NCBI RefSeq assembly: GCF_004353915.1
Contig: NZ_SMRP01000001.1
Coordinates: forward strand, 535,372-599,371
Direction: 5' to 3'
DNA length: 64,000 bases
DNA from: Paraburkholderia silviterrae
Lineage (GTDB): Bacteria > Pseudomonadota > Gammaproteobacteria > Burkholderiales > Burkholderiaceae
A program made the position numbers and the translations under genes. This document shows positions 54,571 to 64,000 of the stretch, one piece after another (position 1 is the stretch's first letter; every line of letters begins with the position of its first letter). Below the pieces are notes generated by a model, which was not told where the DNA came from, did not search any database, and was given only the letters and a program-made list of their open reading frames with translations.

Positions 54571-55983
54571 TTATTGTGCCTGCGCGCGCAGCGCCGCAAC
54601 CTGGTCCGGCGTGATGCTCGCCTGCGGATTGCCGAACTGCTTCGTCACGTAGTTCGCAATGGCCGCCACCTGGTCGTTGCTGAGCTCGTCGCCGAACGCC
54701 GGCATCAGCACGTCGGCGTCTTTGGTCTGGCGCCTCACGCCGTGCAGGATCGCCATCGTCAGGTTGTCCGGGCTCGCCGCGCCCGCCACGCTGTTGTGAA
54801 TGAGCGACGGATACGCGCCTGGCGCGCTCGCGCCCACTCCCGCGCCGGTCCAGTTATGGCAGCTCGCGCAGTTGGCCACGAACAGCTGCGCGCCATTCAC
54901 GCTCGTGATAACGGCGCCGCGCAGCGCGGTGATGTCGTCGTTGGCGGGCTGGCCGTACGAATCGCGCGAGCGCGTCACGCCGCCCGCAACCGGCGGTTGC
55001 CCGCGCAAATAGGCGGTGATCGAGCGCAGGTCCTCGGCGCTCAGGTACTGCGTGGAGTTTTGCACGACCTCGGCCATCGGCCCGGCGGCGTTCGCGTGGC
55101 CGGCCGCCACGCCGGTGGCGAGATAGCTCATGAGCGCGTCGTCGCTCCAGCCGCCGATCCCGCCCGCGCGGTCCGGCGTGATGTTGTACGCCTGCCAGCC
55201 CGCCTGCGTCGCGCCCGAGAAGCGCCCGCTCGACTTCAGGCCCTGCATGAAGTTGCGCGGCGTGTGGCACTCCTCGCAGTGCGCGAGCCCTTCGACCAGA
55301 TACGCGCCGCGGTTGTACTCGGCGCTCTTTTGCGGATCGGGCACGAAGCGCCCTTCGTCGAAATTGAAGAGGTTCCAGAAAATCATCAGCCAGCGCTGAT
55401 TGAACGGGAACTTCAGCTCGTTTGCGGGCGGCTTGTAATGGATCGGCGCGACCGTGTTCAGGTAGGCGCGGATCGCGAGCACGTCCTGCTCCGTCACGCG
55501 CGTGAACTCCACGTACGGAAACGCGGGATAGAGCCGCTCGCCGCTCTTGCCCACGCCCTCGTGCATCGCGCGCATGAAGTCGGACTCGGTCCACTGGCCG
55601 ATGCCCGTGTCGGGGTCGGGCGTGATGTTGGGCGTGTAGATCTTGCCGAACGGCGTGTTGATCGCGAGGCCGCCCGCGAACGGCCGGCTCTTGTCGGCGG
55701 TGTGGCACGCGGCGCAGTCGCCCATGCGCGCGAGGTATTCGCCGCGCTTGACGATCTCCGGTTGCGCGGCGGCGTCGCCGGGCGCAGCCGGGCCTTCGCC
55801 GTGCGCGGCGGGCAACGGCACTTCGTCGACGGGGCGCGTCTCGCCGTCGTGCGCGGTGTGCCACGCCGCGTAGAGCGCGAAGGTGCAGAACAGCAGCGTG
55901 GCGAACGTGGTGCGGGTGCGATGGGTGCGATGGGTACGATGCGCGGGGGACGGTCTTGTGTTCATCGTCGGTCTCGGGCTCAT
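54571..55983 (-). CDS. Three-haem membrane-bound cytochrome c subunit of a flavin dehydrogenase
   Basis: A 470-residue c-type cytochrome with three haem sites, CAACH, CEECH and CASCH, spaced as in alcohol, gluconate and fructose dehydrogenase cytochrome subunits. The N-terminus has a His/Arg/Thr-repeat lead and one hydrophobic segment (FATLLFCTFALYAAW) for export or anchoring. It passes electrons from the GMC subunit to ubiquinone. The ATG at 55981-55983 lies four bases after the GMC stop; an ATG at 55963-55965 is also possible. Confidence 0.93.
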   Translation of the reverse strand: MSPRPTMNTRPSPAHRTHRTHRTRTTFATLLFCTFALYAAWHTAHDGETRPVDEVPLPAAHGEGPAAPGDAAAQPEIVKRGEYLARMGDCAACHTADKSRPFAGGLAINTPFGKIYTPNITPDPDTGIGQWTESDFMRAMHEGVGKSGERLYPAFPYVEFTRVTEQDVLAIRAYLNTVAPIHYKPPANELKFPFNQRWLMIFWNLFNFDEGRFVPDPQKSAEYNRGAYLVEGLAHCEECHTPRNFMQGLKSSGRFSGATQAGWQAYNITPDRAGGIGGWSDDALMSYLATGVAAGHANAAGPMAEVVQNSTQYLSAEDLRSITAYLRGQPPVAGGVTRSRDSYGQPANDDITALRGAVITSVNGAQLFVANCASCHNWTGAGVGASAPGAYPSLIHNSVAGAASPDNLTMAILHGVRRQTKDADVLMPAFGDELSNDQVAAIANYVTKQFGNPQASITPDQVAALRAQAQ

Positions 55984-55987
55984 GGCG

Positions 55988-57592
55988 TCAAAGCTCGCGA
56001 CGCAGCTTGTCGGCCAGCTTGAGCGCCAGCGCGGCAATGGTCAGCGTGCAGTTCACGGAGGCAGCCGTCGGCATCACCGCGCTGCTGGCGACGAACAGGT
56101 TCGAATGGTCGTGCGTGCGGCAGTCGGCATCGACGACCGAATCGGCCGGGTTCGCGCCCATGATCGTCGTGCCCATGATGTGGTTGTTGGGCGCGAAGGT
56201 ATCGTCGAAGGCGACCTCCGTGCCGCCAAAGAGCGCCGCGATCTGCGCGTAGAGCTCGTGCGTGTTGGCGGCGCTCTTCTTCACGTAGTCGTTGATCGAG
56301 TAGTAGATCTCGGGCTGCGGGATGCCGAGCGCGTCCTTGTGCTCGCCCGACGGCAGCACGCGGTTCTGCGGCTCGGGCAGATGCTCGTGGAAGCTGTTGA
56401 TGTTGAGCGTGCGCGAGGCGCGGTCGCGGATCTCGCGGTCGAGCTCGGCGCCCGTCACGCCGTTCTTGATGAGCGCGGCGGTCACGGCCATCGTGCCCAC
56501 GCCGTTCGAGAGATGCAGCTTCTTCGCGGCGTAGTCGGAACGGAATGCGCCGTCGCGGAAATTCACCACCGAGGTCATCTCCATCGGCCCGCGCCCCGGC
56601 CACAGCGGCTCGTTGGCGAGGAACGTGACGCCCGTGCCCGGGTGATCCATGAGATTGCGGCCCACCTGGTCGGAGCTGTTGCCGATGCCATGCGGAAAAT
56701 GATCGCTCGTGGACATCAGCATGAGCTTGGGTGTTTCGATGCCGTTGGCGGCCAGCACGAAGAGCTTGCCCGTCACGCGCGTGCTGTTGCCGTGCGGGTC
56801 CTTGTAGTGCACCGCGGTGATGAGGCCTTTGTTGTCGGCCTCGATGCGGTACACCACCGCCTCGGGCACGAGCTGGGCGCCGGCGCGCTCGGCCTTGTCG
56901 GCGTGCACGACGCCGTTGTACATCGCGGCGATCGGGCAGATGGGCATGCAATTGTTGTTTCCGCAGCACGTCGGGCGCGCATCGTAAGGGCGGCTGTTGC
57001 GCGCGACGGGCTCGGGCACTACGCGAAAGCCGTTGCCATTGAGCACGTCGCTAAAGCGCTGATCCATGTACGAGAGCGGCAGCATGCTCATCGGATAGGG
57101 CTTCGAGCGCGGCGAGCCCAGGTCGTGCTGCGCCGGATCCGGTCCCGAGACGCCCAGCTCGGCTTCGGCGGCCAGGTACCACGGCTCGAGCGTCTCGTAC
57201 GGATACGGCCAGTCGCGGCCCACGCCGTACTGCGTCCTCAGGCGAAAATCGGCGGGCAGGAGGCGCCAGGCCGCCGCTGCCCAGTGCCACGTGGTGCCGC
57301 CCACGAGCCGCAGGTACTGCGAGTTGTACGGATAGTCGCCCTTCTGCACGAGGTAATCGTTGGGCGGCGAATATTCGGGATGCGGAGCAAAGGGCGCGGA
57401 AGGATACGGCGTCGCGAAGTCGCCCTTGGCCGGCGAATTGCGAAAGTTCTCGACGATCTGCCAGCGCGCAAGACGCGGTCCTGCTTCGAGCAGAATCACC
57501 GATGCGCCGGCCTGGGCCATCTGGTACGCCACCAGACTGCCCGCCACGCCGGAGCCGACTACCACTACGTCGGCAGATTGCTTGATCGCCAT
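55988..57592 (-). CDS. GMC-family flavin dehydrogenase large subunit
   Basis: A 534-residue FAD-dependent sugar/alcohol dehydrogenase large subunit (gluconate, sorbitol or FAD-glucose dehydrogenase type). The FAD motif VVVGSGVAGSLVAYQMAQAG begins it. A cysteine cluster, CCGNNNCMPICP, is in the position of the 3Fe-4S site known in FAD-glucose dehydrogenases. The C-terminal ATIMGANPADSVVDAD-like segment holds HDHSNLFVASSAVMPT with the catalytic His region. The substrate is an aldose, alditol or aldonate. It follows the Tat-exported small subunit and precedes the cytochrome. Confidence 0.93.
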   Translation of the reverse strand: MAIKQSADVVVVGSGVAGSLVAYQMAQAGASVILLEAGPRLARWQIVENFRNSPAKGDFATPYPSAPFAPHPEYSPPNDYLVQKGDYPYNSQYLRLVGGTTWHWAAAAWRLLPADFRLRTQYGVGRDWPYPYETLEPWYLAAEAELGVSGPDPAQHDLGSPRSKPYPMSMLPLSYMDQRFSDVLNGNGFRVVPEPVARNSRPYDARPTCCGNNNCMPICPIAAMYNGVVHADKAERAGAQLVPEAVVYRIEADNKGLITAVHYKDPHGNSTRVTGKLFVLAANGIETPKLMLMSTSDHFPHGIGNSSDQVGRNLMDHPGTGVTFLANEPLWPGRGPMEMTSVVNFRDGAFRSDYAAKKLHLSNGVGTMAVTAALIKNGVTGAELDREIRDRASRTLNINSFHEHLPEPQNRVLPSGEHKDALGIPQPEIYYSINDYVKKSAANTHELYAQIAALFGGTEVAFDDTFAPNNHIMGTTIMGANPADSVVDADCRTHDHSNLFVASSAVMPTAASVNCTLTIAALALKLADKLRREL

Positions 57593-57846
57593 TGTCGTCC
57601 CTCGTTGTTCTGGCTTGCTTGCGTATTGTGAGGACCTGGCGCGGCCTGCCAGAATCCGCTGCCGCCGCGCGCCGGGGTTTCGGCGGCACACGACGGCGGC
57701 GGTGCGAGAGGCGGCACGCGCAGGTCTTGCGGAAGCGTTCGCACGACGCCGTCGGCTGGCCGGTGGATGCGTGCACGAGGTTCGCACGCGAGCCCGGTCA
57801 GCCCGCGCCGCGCGCGAGCCGCCCCGCCAATTGCTTCACGGCCTGT

Positions 57847-58518
57847 TCACACCAATGACAGGCCCTGATTCCTGGCCGCGGACATCGCAGCCACCGTCGA
57901 GGCCGGCATGTCCGCAGGCTTCGTTGTCCAATAGAACGGCACGTCGCGGCAATACGACGGAATCGTCAGCACGTCGCTGACCGGATCGAACATCAGCGCT
58001 TTCTCGTAGGCCAGCACCTGCACGTTCGGCATCTCTCCTACGAGCCCGAGATACCACGCGCGCATGATGTCGCCGACGCTCGAGGCAAGCTCCGGCTGAT
58101 CGGTCTTGAGCGCGGCCGTGACGGTGTCCGAAGGCACGCCGCCGTGCGCCGCTAGCCATGCGTTGAGCGCGCCCACGTTCTGCTCGAACTGGCTGCTCGC
58201 GCGCGCGAGCGCGGCGTAGATGCGCTGGCCGAGCACGGCGTCCAAACGCGTGCGGCCGGTCAGGTGCTGGGAGAGTGCGAGAAAGGCGGCGTAGCCGCTT
58301 TGCGCGGGCGCGGCGCTGGCGGCGGGGTCCGCGGCTGGGGTGGCGGCGAGCACATCGGCAATGCCCAAAGCGGACTGTGTGCCACGCCTGCCGGCCATCG
58401 CGAAGGCGAGCGTCGCGGCAGTGGCGCAAGCGAGCGTCACGAAACGGCGACGGCCCGGACGGTCGACCGGGCCATCGGGCGAATGAGCGGTCCCGTCCTG
58501 CTGCGTCACATCGGTCAT
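57847..58518 (-). CDS. Small subunit of the flavin dehydrogenase (sorbitol dehydrogenase-like)
   Basis: A 223-residue subunit with a Tat signal (PGRRRFVTLACATAATLAFAMAG) needed to export the folded GMC partner as a complex. The mature part has FLALSQHLTGRTRLDAVLGQRIYAAL and a GEMPNVQVLAYEKALMFDPVSD end, matching FAD-linked sorbitol dehydrogenase small subunits. The start is supported by AGGAGTATTC. It is the first gene of the three-gene operon, 254 bp ahead of the GMC gene. Confidence 0.85.
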   Translation of the reverse strand: MTDVTQQDGTAHSPDGPVDRPGRRRFVTLACATAATLAFAMAGRRGTQSALGIADVLAATPAADPAASAAPAQSGYAAFLALSQHLTGRTRLDAVLGQRIYAALARASSQFEQNVGALNAWLAAHGGVPSDTVTAALKTDQPELASSVGDIMRAWYLGLVGEMPNVQVLAYEKALMFDPVSDVLTIPSYCRDVPFYWTTKPADMPASTVAAMSAARNQGLSLV

Positions 58519-58541
58519 GAATACTCCTGACGAAGGGGCTA

Positions 58542-58557
58542 CCCCGCGCGAGCGGGG
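58542..58557 (-). promoter_or_regulatory. GC-rich hairpin upstream of the dehydrogenase operon
   Basis: CCCCGC-GCGA-GCGGGG is a perfect 6-bp stem 24 bp before the small-subunit start and just ahead of its AGGAGT box, with GTAGCCCC repeated on both sides. Candidate leader structure. The rest of 58558-58797 shows no gene. Confidence 0.45.
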
Positions 58558-58797
58558 CTACACACTTGCCGCCGTGACCGGCGACGATGCATACGGGAAA
58601 AGTTTGCAATCTTGCTCAAACATGCGCGTGTCAAATCCCTTTCCGTATGAAAGGTGCGGATGACACGTCGCGCATGCAATATAGCGTCTCTGGACCCGAT
58701 TCGACAAACCGTAAGCCGCGATGCCCGAAATAACGCCACATCGACGAGCCCGTTAAAATCGCTGCAACATTACGCCCCCAAACTCTCGATCGATAAG

Positions 58798-59454
58798 ATG
58801 AACGTCCTCCCGCAAGTCCTGCGCAACCGCCCGCACATGACCATCGCCATTGTGGTGGGCGCGCTGTGCGGCGCCCTCGCGCCGGGCGCACTGCGCTCCG
58901 TGGCACGCGTGCTGGCCGGATGGGACGCCGCGATCTGGACCTACCTCGTGCTGATGTGGATACACATGGCGCGCACGAGCGAGGAGCGCGTGCGCCACAA
59001 CGCGCAGCGCGAAGACCAGAGCGCAGGCACGGTGCTCTTTCTGATCTGCACGGCGACGGTTTTGAGCATCGTCGCCATCGTGCTGGAGCTCGGCACAACC
59101 AAAGATCTGAGCACGGCGTCGAAAGTGCTGCATGCGGTGCTCACCGGCCTCACGCTGATCGGCGCGTGGTTCCTCATTCCCACCATCTTCACGCTGCACT
59201 ATGCACGCGTGTACTACGGCTCCGATCCCGCCGAGCCCGCGCTCGCCTTCCCCGACCGCAAGCTCGAGCCGAACTACTGGGACTTCCTGTACTTTTCCTT
59301 CACGATCGCGTGCGCGTCGCAAACCGCCGACGTCGGCCTGCGCGGGCGCAGCGCGCGGCGCGGCGTGCTGGCGCAATCGATTCTCTCGTTCTATTTCAAC
59401 GTTGCCGTGCTCGGCCTGTGCGTGAACATCGCCGCGAGCATGGTGGGCAACTGA
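58798..59454 (+). CDS. DUF1345 membrane protein
   Basis: A 218-residue protein with about five membrane segments (for example MTIAIVVGALCGALAPGAL, GTVLFLICTATVLSIVAIVLEL, VLHAVLTGLTLIGAWFLIP and ILSFYFNVAVLGLCVNIAAS). The family motifs HYARVYYG and PNYWDFLYFSFTIACASQTADVGL mark DUF1345. The ATG at 58798 gives the usual N-terminus. Function unknown. Confidence 0.88.
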   Translation: MNVLPQVLRNRPHMTIAIVVGALCGALAPGALRSVARVLAGWDAAIWTYLVLMWIHMARTSEERVRHNAQREDQSAGTVLFLICTATVLSIVAIVLELGTTKDLSTASKVLHAVLTGLTLIGAWFLIPTIFTLHYARVYYGSDPAEPALAFPDRKLEPNYWDFLYFSFTIACASQTADVGLRGRSARRGVLAQSILSFYFNVAVLGLCVNIAASMVGN

Positions 59455-59821
59455 GCGCCTGCGCGCGCCGATCCACGCGAACCCGCGTCAACACGCGCGA
59501 ACAGCCGCTACCAGGCGCCATCGTGCGCCACGCCGGGCAACCCGGCACGCCCGGACGCAACCGGACGCAACCGGACGCAACCAGGCGCCCTCGTGCGCCG
59601 GCCTCGGGCACATGCCTTGCTGACCCTCTCCATGCCTGGACGCCACGTGTCGCCTGCGCGGCTTCCGGTTTGGTTCCGGCCGGCTATTGCACTACTCTGA
59701 ACAGGGCGCGCCGCTCGTATTGCTTGCGCGGCCCGCTTGGGCAGCCCACGGGCAACGTGATCGCATCCGGTGTTACATCGGCCCTGCATCCACGTCGCCC
59801 GACGAATCTGGAATACGACCG
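59455..59821. other. Intergenic region upstream of glgE with short tandem repeats
   Basis: 367 bp with no gene. CCGGACGCAA occurs three times head to tail at 59551-59580. CCAGGCGCCATCGTGCGCC (59511-59529) and a near copy (59581-59599) flank it 70 bp apart. The downstream part holds the glgE promoter, in which I see no strong consensus. Confidence 0.65.
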
Positions 59822-62800
59822 ATGCAAGCTCCCAACGCCTATGCGCCGCGGATCTATTTCGTTCATTCCGTACTCGTCGGATCGCTCGACGCGTGGCCCG
59901 CGCATTTCGCGCATGCGGCGTCGCTCGGCTTCGACCATGTCCTGATCGGCGGCTTGTTCGCGCCAGGCGCCACGACGCCCGGCGCTTCGGGCGACGACCG
60001 CATCGTCGCCGATCACACCCGCTTGCATCCCGCCTTCGGCACGCAGGAAAGCGTGGACGAGGCGTTGCGCCTGCTCGTGGCCGCCGCGCGCACGCGCGGC
60101 GTCACGCTGCTCGCGGACCTCACGCTCGACCGCACCGCCGCGCACGGCTTGCTCCACGCCGGGCATCCCGAATGGTTCCATCCGTTCGAGCCCGAGGATG
60201 CGCGGCTCGATCCGCGTCACGGCCATCGCGACGCGAACGTCGCCTATGCCGACTTCGCGCGCGCGGGCGCGCCACTCGCGGTGTGGTGGACACAGCTCGC
60301 AAGCCGTCTTGCCGATGCGGGCATCGGCGGCTTTCGCATCGACTCGCCGCATCGCGTGCCGGCGAACGTGCTGCGCGCGATCTTCGACGCGGTGCGTGCG
60401 AGCCATCCGCAAACGCGCTGGCTCGCGGCCACGCCAGGCCTCGCGCGCGAGGACCTCGCACAACTCGAGGACGCAGGCTTCGACGCCGCCTTCACGTCCT
60501 TGCGCTGGTGGGACTTTTCGTCGAGCTGGCTCATCGACGAGCACGCCGTCATGCGCCGCGTGGGCTCGCCCATTGCGTTTCCCGAGGCGCCCTATGGTCC
60601 GCGCCTCGCCCACGACCTGGAGAGCGCCGGCACGATGGTTGACATGCGCGCCGTCGAGCGCGCCTATCGGCGCATGCTGCGCGCGGCGACGGCGCTCGGC
60701 ACCGGCTGGCTCGTGCCGATGGGTTTCGAATACGGCATGGACGAAGCGATCCACCATGCCGCGCCGGGCTGCGGCCAGTATGGCGAGCGCCATGGCGGAC
60801 AAACGCCTGGCGCGCATACGTGGGAAGCCGCGAAAGCCCGCGCGCCGTTCGACCTCTCCTCCGATATCGCGCACGCCAACGCCTTGCAGCGCGAGACGTG
60901 GACGCTGCAGACCAACGGCGAGCTGCGCGCGCTCAACGGCCCCGGCGCGCCCATAGCCGCGCTGCTGCGCGGCGATAGCGCCGACCTGCGCGAGTCCGGC
61001 GAAGCGCTGCTCACGCTCGTCAACCCCTCGCTCGCCGCGCCTGTGCGCGTGAACATGGCGCGTCTGCTCGATGGCGTGCCGGGCGGCTTCACGCGCTTCG
61101 CGCCGCTCGACGCGCAGACGCTGCGCGGCGCGCGCGACCCAGCCGCCCCCGCGCCTCACGACGCGAGCGCCGTGCCCGAGACCTTCACGCTGCCTGCGGG
61201 CGCGTGCTGGATCTTCAGCGCGCTCGCGAGTCCGATGGTCACGCTCGCGCCGCCCGAGGACCTCGCGAAGTCGCCCACGAGCGGCCACAAGAGCGTGCTC
61301 GAAGCCATCGCCGCGCCGCGCATCGCCATCGAAAGCGTGTCGCCCTCGGTCGATCATGGGCGCTTCGTCGTGAAGCGCGTGGTGGGCGAGCGCTGCGAAG
61401 TGCGCGCCGCGATCTTCGCCGATGGTCACGACCGCATCGACGCCGCCTTCCTCTGGCGCGCCAGCGACGAGACCGCATGGCACGAAGCGCCGATGACGCC
61501 GATGCAGCCCGCCGGCACCGACCTGTGGAGCGGCCACTTTCCGCTCGAGCGCGTGGGCCGCCACGAGTTCATCGTGATCGCCTGGCGCGACGACTTCGCC
61601 TCGCTCGTCGATCACCTGCAGAAGAAGCGCGCGGCGCATCAGCCGGTCGATCTCGAGCTCGAAGAAGCGAGCCGCCTGCTCGCGCTCGTGCTCGCCACGG
61701 CCGAAACGTCGGACGCGGACGAATACGAGAACCCATCCGGTGGGCATGCGCGCACGCGCGGCGCGCACGAGGGGCTCGATGCGCTCGTGAAGCGCTTCGT
61801 GACGGCCGACACCGAAACGCGTTGCGCGCTGCTCGCCGCCCCCGCCACGGCCGCCGCCGTGCGCGCCGCGCGTCATCGCCCGTTTCTCGCGCGCGACAAC
61901 CGGGTGCAGCGCGTGGACGCCGAGCGCAGCGCCGCGCGCTTCGCGAGCTGGTACGAGATCTTCCCGCGCTCGATGGGCGATGACGAATCGCGCCACGGCA
62001 CCTTCGACGACGTGATCGCCAAGATGCCGCGCATCCGCGACATGGGCTTCGACGTGCTGTACTTCCCGCCCATTCATCCGATCGGGCTTGCCAACCGCAA
62101 GGGTCGCAACAATGCGCTCAACGCGCAGCCCGGCGATGTGGGCAGCCCCTACGCGATCGGCGGGGCCGAAGGCGGCCATACCGCCGTGCATCCGCAGCTC
62201 GGCACGCTCGACGACTTTCGCCGCATGGTGGTGGCCGCGCACGAAAACGGCCTCGAAATTGCGCTCGATTTCGCGATCCAATGCTCGCCCGATCATCCGT
62301 GGCTCAAGGCGCATCCGGGCTGGTTCGCGTGGCGGCCCGACGGCACGCTGCGCTACGCGGAGAATCCGCCCAAGAAGTACCAGGACATCGTCAACCCCGA
62401 GTTCTACGCGCACGATTCGAAGCCCGGCCTGTGGCTCGCGCTGCGCGACGCGATCCTGTTCTGGGTGGGCCACGGCGTGCGCATCTTCCGCGTCGACAAT
62501 CCGCACACGAAGCCGCTGCCGTTCTGGGAGTGGATGATCGGCGACGTGCGTGCGCGGCACCCCGACGTGATCTTCCTCTCCGAGGCCTTCACGCGCCCGC
62601 GCCTGATGTACCGGCTCGCCAAGCTCGGCTTCTCGCAGTCGTATACGTATTTCACCTGGCGCGAGTCCAAGCGCGACTTCATCGACTACCTCACCGAGCT
62701 CACGCAGACTGCGGTGCGCGACTTCTATCGGCCCAACTTCTTCGTCAATACGCCCGATATCAATCCGCGCTATCTGCAAGGCGGCGCGCGTTCGAGCCAC

Positions 62801-63418
62801 CTGATCCGCGCGGCGCTCGCGGCGCTGCTCTCCGGTCTGTGGGGCGTCTACAGCGGCTTCGAACTGTGTGAAGCGCGCGCCCTGCCCAACAGCGAAGAAT
62901 ATCTGGACTCCGAAAAGTATCAACTGCGCGCCTGGGACTGGGAACGACCCGGCAACATCGTGCCGGAAATCGCGGCGCTCAACCGCATCCGCCGCGCGAA
63001 TCCCGCGCTGCAGACGCATCTGGGCATCACCTTCCTGCCCGCGCACAGCGAAGCCATCCTGTGCTTCGAGAAGGCCACGCCCGCGCGTGACAACGTCGTG
63101 GTCGTGGCGATCAATCTCGACCCGTTCGCCGAGCAAGGCGCCGACTTCGAGCTTTCGTGGGCGACCTTCCAGCACTGGCAGATCGATGACCACGCGCGCC
63201 TTGCCGTAGTCGACGAAATGACCGGCGAGCGCTTCGAATGGCAAGGCCGCTGGCAGCACGTGCGGCTCGATCCGCACGCGCGGCCGTTCGCAATCTGGCG
63301 CATCGCGCCCATCGACGGCCTGCCGCGCGAGGCCCCACCACCCGAAACGGCCGACGAGCTGCATGTCGAAGGCCACCCCGAACTGGACGAGGACTTCCCG
63401 CCCGGAGGAGCGACATGA
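59822..63418 (+). CDS. glgE: Alpha-1,4-glucan:maltose-1-phosphate maltosyltransferase with extra N-terminal GH13-like module
   Basis: A 1198-residue GlgE, about 500 residues longer than Mycobacterium or Streptomyces GlgE. The C-terminal part (about 510-1198) is the enzyme: WYEIFPRS near its start, nucleophile Asp892 in [10 protein letters not shown] and acid/base Glu921 in FLSEAFTRP, the same 29-residue spacing as in known GlgE. It extends glycogen-like glucan with maltose 1-phosphate. The N-terminal module is a second GH13-like barrel. It keeps Asp174 in FRIDSPHR but has Ala203 where the Glu should be, so it is probably not catalytic. Start at 59822 ([15 protein letters not shown]); RBS weak. 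Coupled to treS by ATGA overlap. Confidence 0.95.
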   Translation: MQAPNAYAPRIYFVHSVLVGSLDAWPAHFAHAASLGFDHVLIGGLFAPGATTPGASGDDRIVADHTRLHPAFGTQESVDEALRLLVAAARTRGVTLLADLTLDRTAAHGLLHAGHPEWFHPFEPEDARLDPRHGHRDANVAYADFARAGAPLAVWWTQLASRLADAGIGGFRIDSPHRVPANVLRAIFDAVRASHPQTRWLAATPGLAREDLAQLEDAGFDAAFTSLRWWDFSSSWLIDEHAVMRRVGSPIAFPEAPYGPRLAHDLESAGTMVDMRAVERAYRRMLRAATALGTGWLVPMGFEYGMDEAIHHAAPGCGQYGERHGGQTPGAHTWEAAKARAPFDLSSDIAHANALQRETWTLQTNGELRALNGPGAPIAALLRGDSADLRESGEALLTLVNPSLAAPVRVNMARLLDGVPGGFTRFAPLDAQTLRGARDPAAPAPHDASAVPETFTLPAGACWIFSALASPMVTLAPPEDLAKSPTSGHKSVLEAIAAPRIAIESVSPSVDHGRFVVKRVVGERCEVRAAIFADGHDRIDAAFLWRASDETAWHEAPMTPMQPAGTDLWSGHFPLERVGRHEFIVIAWRDDFASLVDHLQKKRAAHQPVDLELEEASRLLALVLATAETSDADEYENPSGGHARTRGAHEGLDALVKRFVTADTETRCALLAAPATAAAVRAARHRPFLARDNRVQRVDAERSAARFASWYEIFPRSMGDDESRHGTFDDVIAKMPRIRDMGFDVLYFPPIHPIGLANRKGRNNALNAQPGDVGSPYAIGGAEGGHTAVHPQLGTLDDFRRMVVAAHENGLEIALDFAIQCSPDHPWLKAHPGWFAWRPDGTLRYAENPPKKYQDIVNPEFYAHDSKPGLWLALRDAILFWVGHGVRIFRVDNPHTKPLPFWEWMIGDVRARHPDVIFLSEAFTRPRLMYRLAKLGFSQSYTYFTWRESKRDFIDYLTELTQTAVRDFYRPNFFVNTPDINPRYLQGGARSSHLIRAALAALLSGLWGVYSGFELCEARALPNSEEYLDSEKYQLRAWDWERPGNIVPEIAALNRIRRANPALQTHLGITFLPAHSEAILCFEKATPARDNVVVVAINLDPFAEQGADFELSWATFQHWQIDDHARLAVVDEMTGERFEWQGRWQHVRLDPHARPFAIWRIAPIDGLPREAPPPETADELHVEGHPELDEDFPPGGAT

Positions 63419-64000
63419 AACGCGATCCCGCCTCCCATGAGACGCCGCCGCAGGCCGAAGCACCCGTCACGCACGACCCGACCGCGGAGGACACCGACGC
63501 CCTTGCGGAGCACGAACGGCATGGCACGCAAAGGCGCGGCAAACCCTCGCTGCTTTCCGACGATCCGCTCTGGTACAAGGACGCGGTCATCTATCAGGTG
63601 CACGTGAAGTCGTTCTACGACTCGAACAACGACGGCGTGGGCGACTTCCCGGGCCTGCTCGCGAAACTCGACTACATCGCCGCACTCGGCGTGACAGCGG
63701 TCTGGCTGCTGCCGTTCTATCCCTCGCCGCGCCGCGACGACGGCTACGACATCGCCGATTACCGCAACGTGCACCCCGACTACGGTCAGCTCGCCGACGT
63801 GCGCCGCTTCATCCAGGAAGCGCACGCCCGCGGCATCCGCGTGATTACCGAGCTCGTCATCAATCACACGTCGGACCAGCACCCCTGGTTCCAGCGCGCG
63901 CGGCGTGCGAAGCCCGGCTCCAACCACCGCAACTACTACGTGTGGTCGGAAACCGATCAGAAGTACCAGGGAACGCGCATCATCTTCATCGACACCGAGC
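63415..64000 (+). CDS. treS: Trehalose synthase (TreS), 5' part, cut by window end
   Basis: At least 195 residues of a GH13 enzyme, running off the right edge. After a 48-residue polar lead come [54 protein letters not shown] and [21 protein letters not shown], the region-I signature of trehalose synthase/maltokinase proteins. GGAGGAG is four bases before the ATG, which overlaps the glgE stop. TreS converts trehalose to maltose. In Burkholderiales it is often fused to the maltokinase Pep2, which cannot be judged here. Confidence 0.92.
   Translation, partial: MKRDPASHETPPQAEAPVTHDPTAEDTDALAEHERHGTQRRGKPSLLSDDPLWYKDAVIYQVHVKSFYDSNNDGVGDFPGLLAKLDYIAALGVTAVWLLPFYPSPRRDDGYDIADYRNVHPDYGQLADVRRFIQEAHARGIRVITELVINHTSDQHPWFQRARRAKPGSNHRNYYVWSETDQKYQGTRIIFIDTE

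Noticed and set aside
59684-63463. A 1259-codon open frame on the minus strand across glgE
   Set aside because: It mirrors the GC-rich glgE codons, is full of Arg/Ala/Gly/His without any domain, and has no start signal. glgE on the plus strand has clear catalytic motifs.

Overview
The window is dense, GC-rich DNA from a member of the Burkholderiales, most like Paraburkholderia, Caballeronia or Burkholderia. The evidence is the gene content and order: the rpsU-yqeY-dnaG-rpoD block, OmpC-like trimeric porins, BPSS1780-type and DUF3563 proteins, a long GlgE coupled to TreS, a class II homoserine kinase, FolE2, and divergent PobA/PobR. The essential housekeeping genes place it on a main chromosome.

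Bases 1-12430 are accessory. After a folded element at the left edge and a truncated HD-phosphohydrolase remnant abutting a porin gene, there is a catabolic cluster. It holds an operon of SDR dehydrogenase, KstD-like flavin desaturase and NIPSNAP protein, a PobR-like AraC regulator, and a 941-residue cytochrome P450 fused behind a BenC-type ferredoxin/flavin reductase and an FCD-like domain. Next to it is pobA with its own AraC regulator. Hydroxylation, oxidation of the alcohol to a ketone, ring desaturation and then 4-hydroxybenzoate 3-hydroxylation is the logic of aerobic cyclohexanecarboxylate aromatisation. I propose that function, as inference. Two promoters in the cluster carry the same 21-bp-spaced direct-repeat operator at the same position relative to the -35 box. 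An AbiV-type gene follows, beside an odd class II tRNA with a CAU anticodon.

Bases 12650-36250 are mostly core: tRNA, rpoD, dnaG, yqeY and rpsU on the minus strand; a tandem universal stress protein; a YhiN/BaiN-like flavoprotein divergent from tsaD; a second porin; folE2; the dxs-ispA-xseB operon; a Rieske oxygenase; a rhodanese; a dienelactone-hydrolase-like protein; a type II NADH dehydrogenase; and polA. Bases 36250-50200 carry a LOG-family gene, a chrA remnant, two coupled small membrane proteins, amn, DUF2782, thrB, a BPSS1780 protein, DUF3563, a PHA-depolymerase-like esterase, PAP2, a ModE-like regulator, and a polyphosphate-flavoured group (CHAD protein, YdcH-like protein, PPK2).

Bases 50200-64000 hold a tautomerase/LysR pair, a hairpin plus 10-bp tandem repeat beside a secreted low-complexity protein, an Xre/RES toxin-antitoxin pair with its own direct-repeat operator, a metallophosphatase, a three-subunit membrane flavin dehydrogenase (Tat small subunit, GMC large subunit with a Cys cluster, three-haem cytochrome c), DUF1345, and the GlgE-TreS alpha-glucan operon, which runs off the right end. 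All calls come from reading the sequence. No database search was run.
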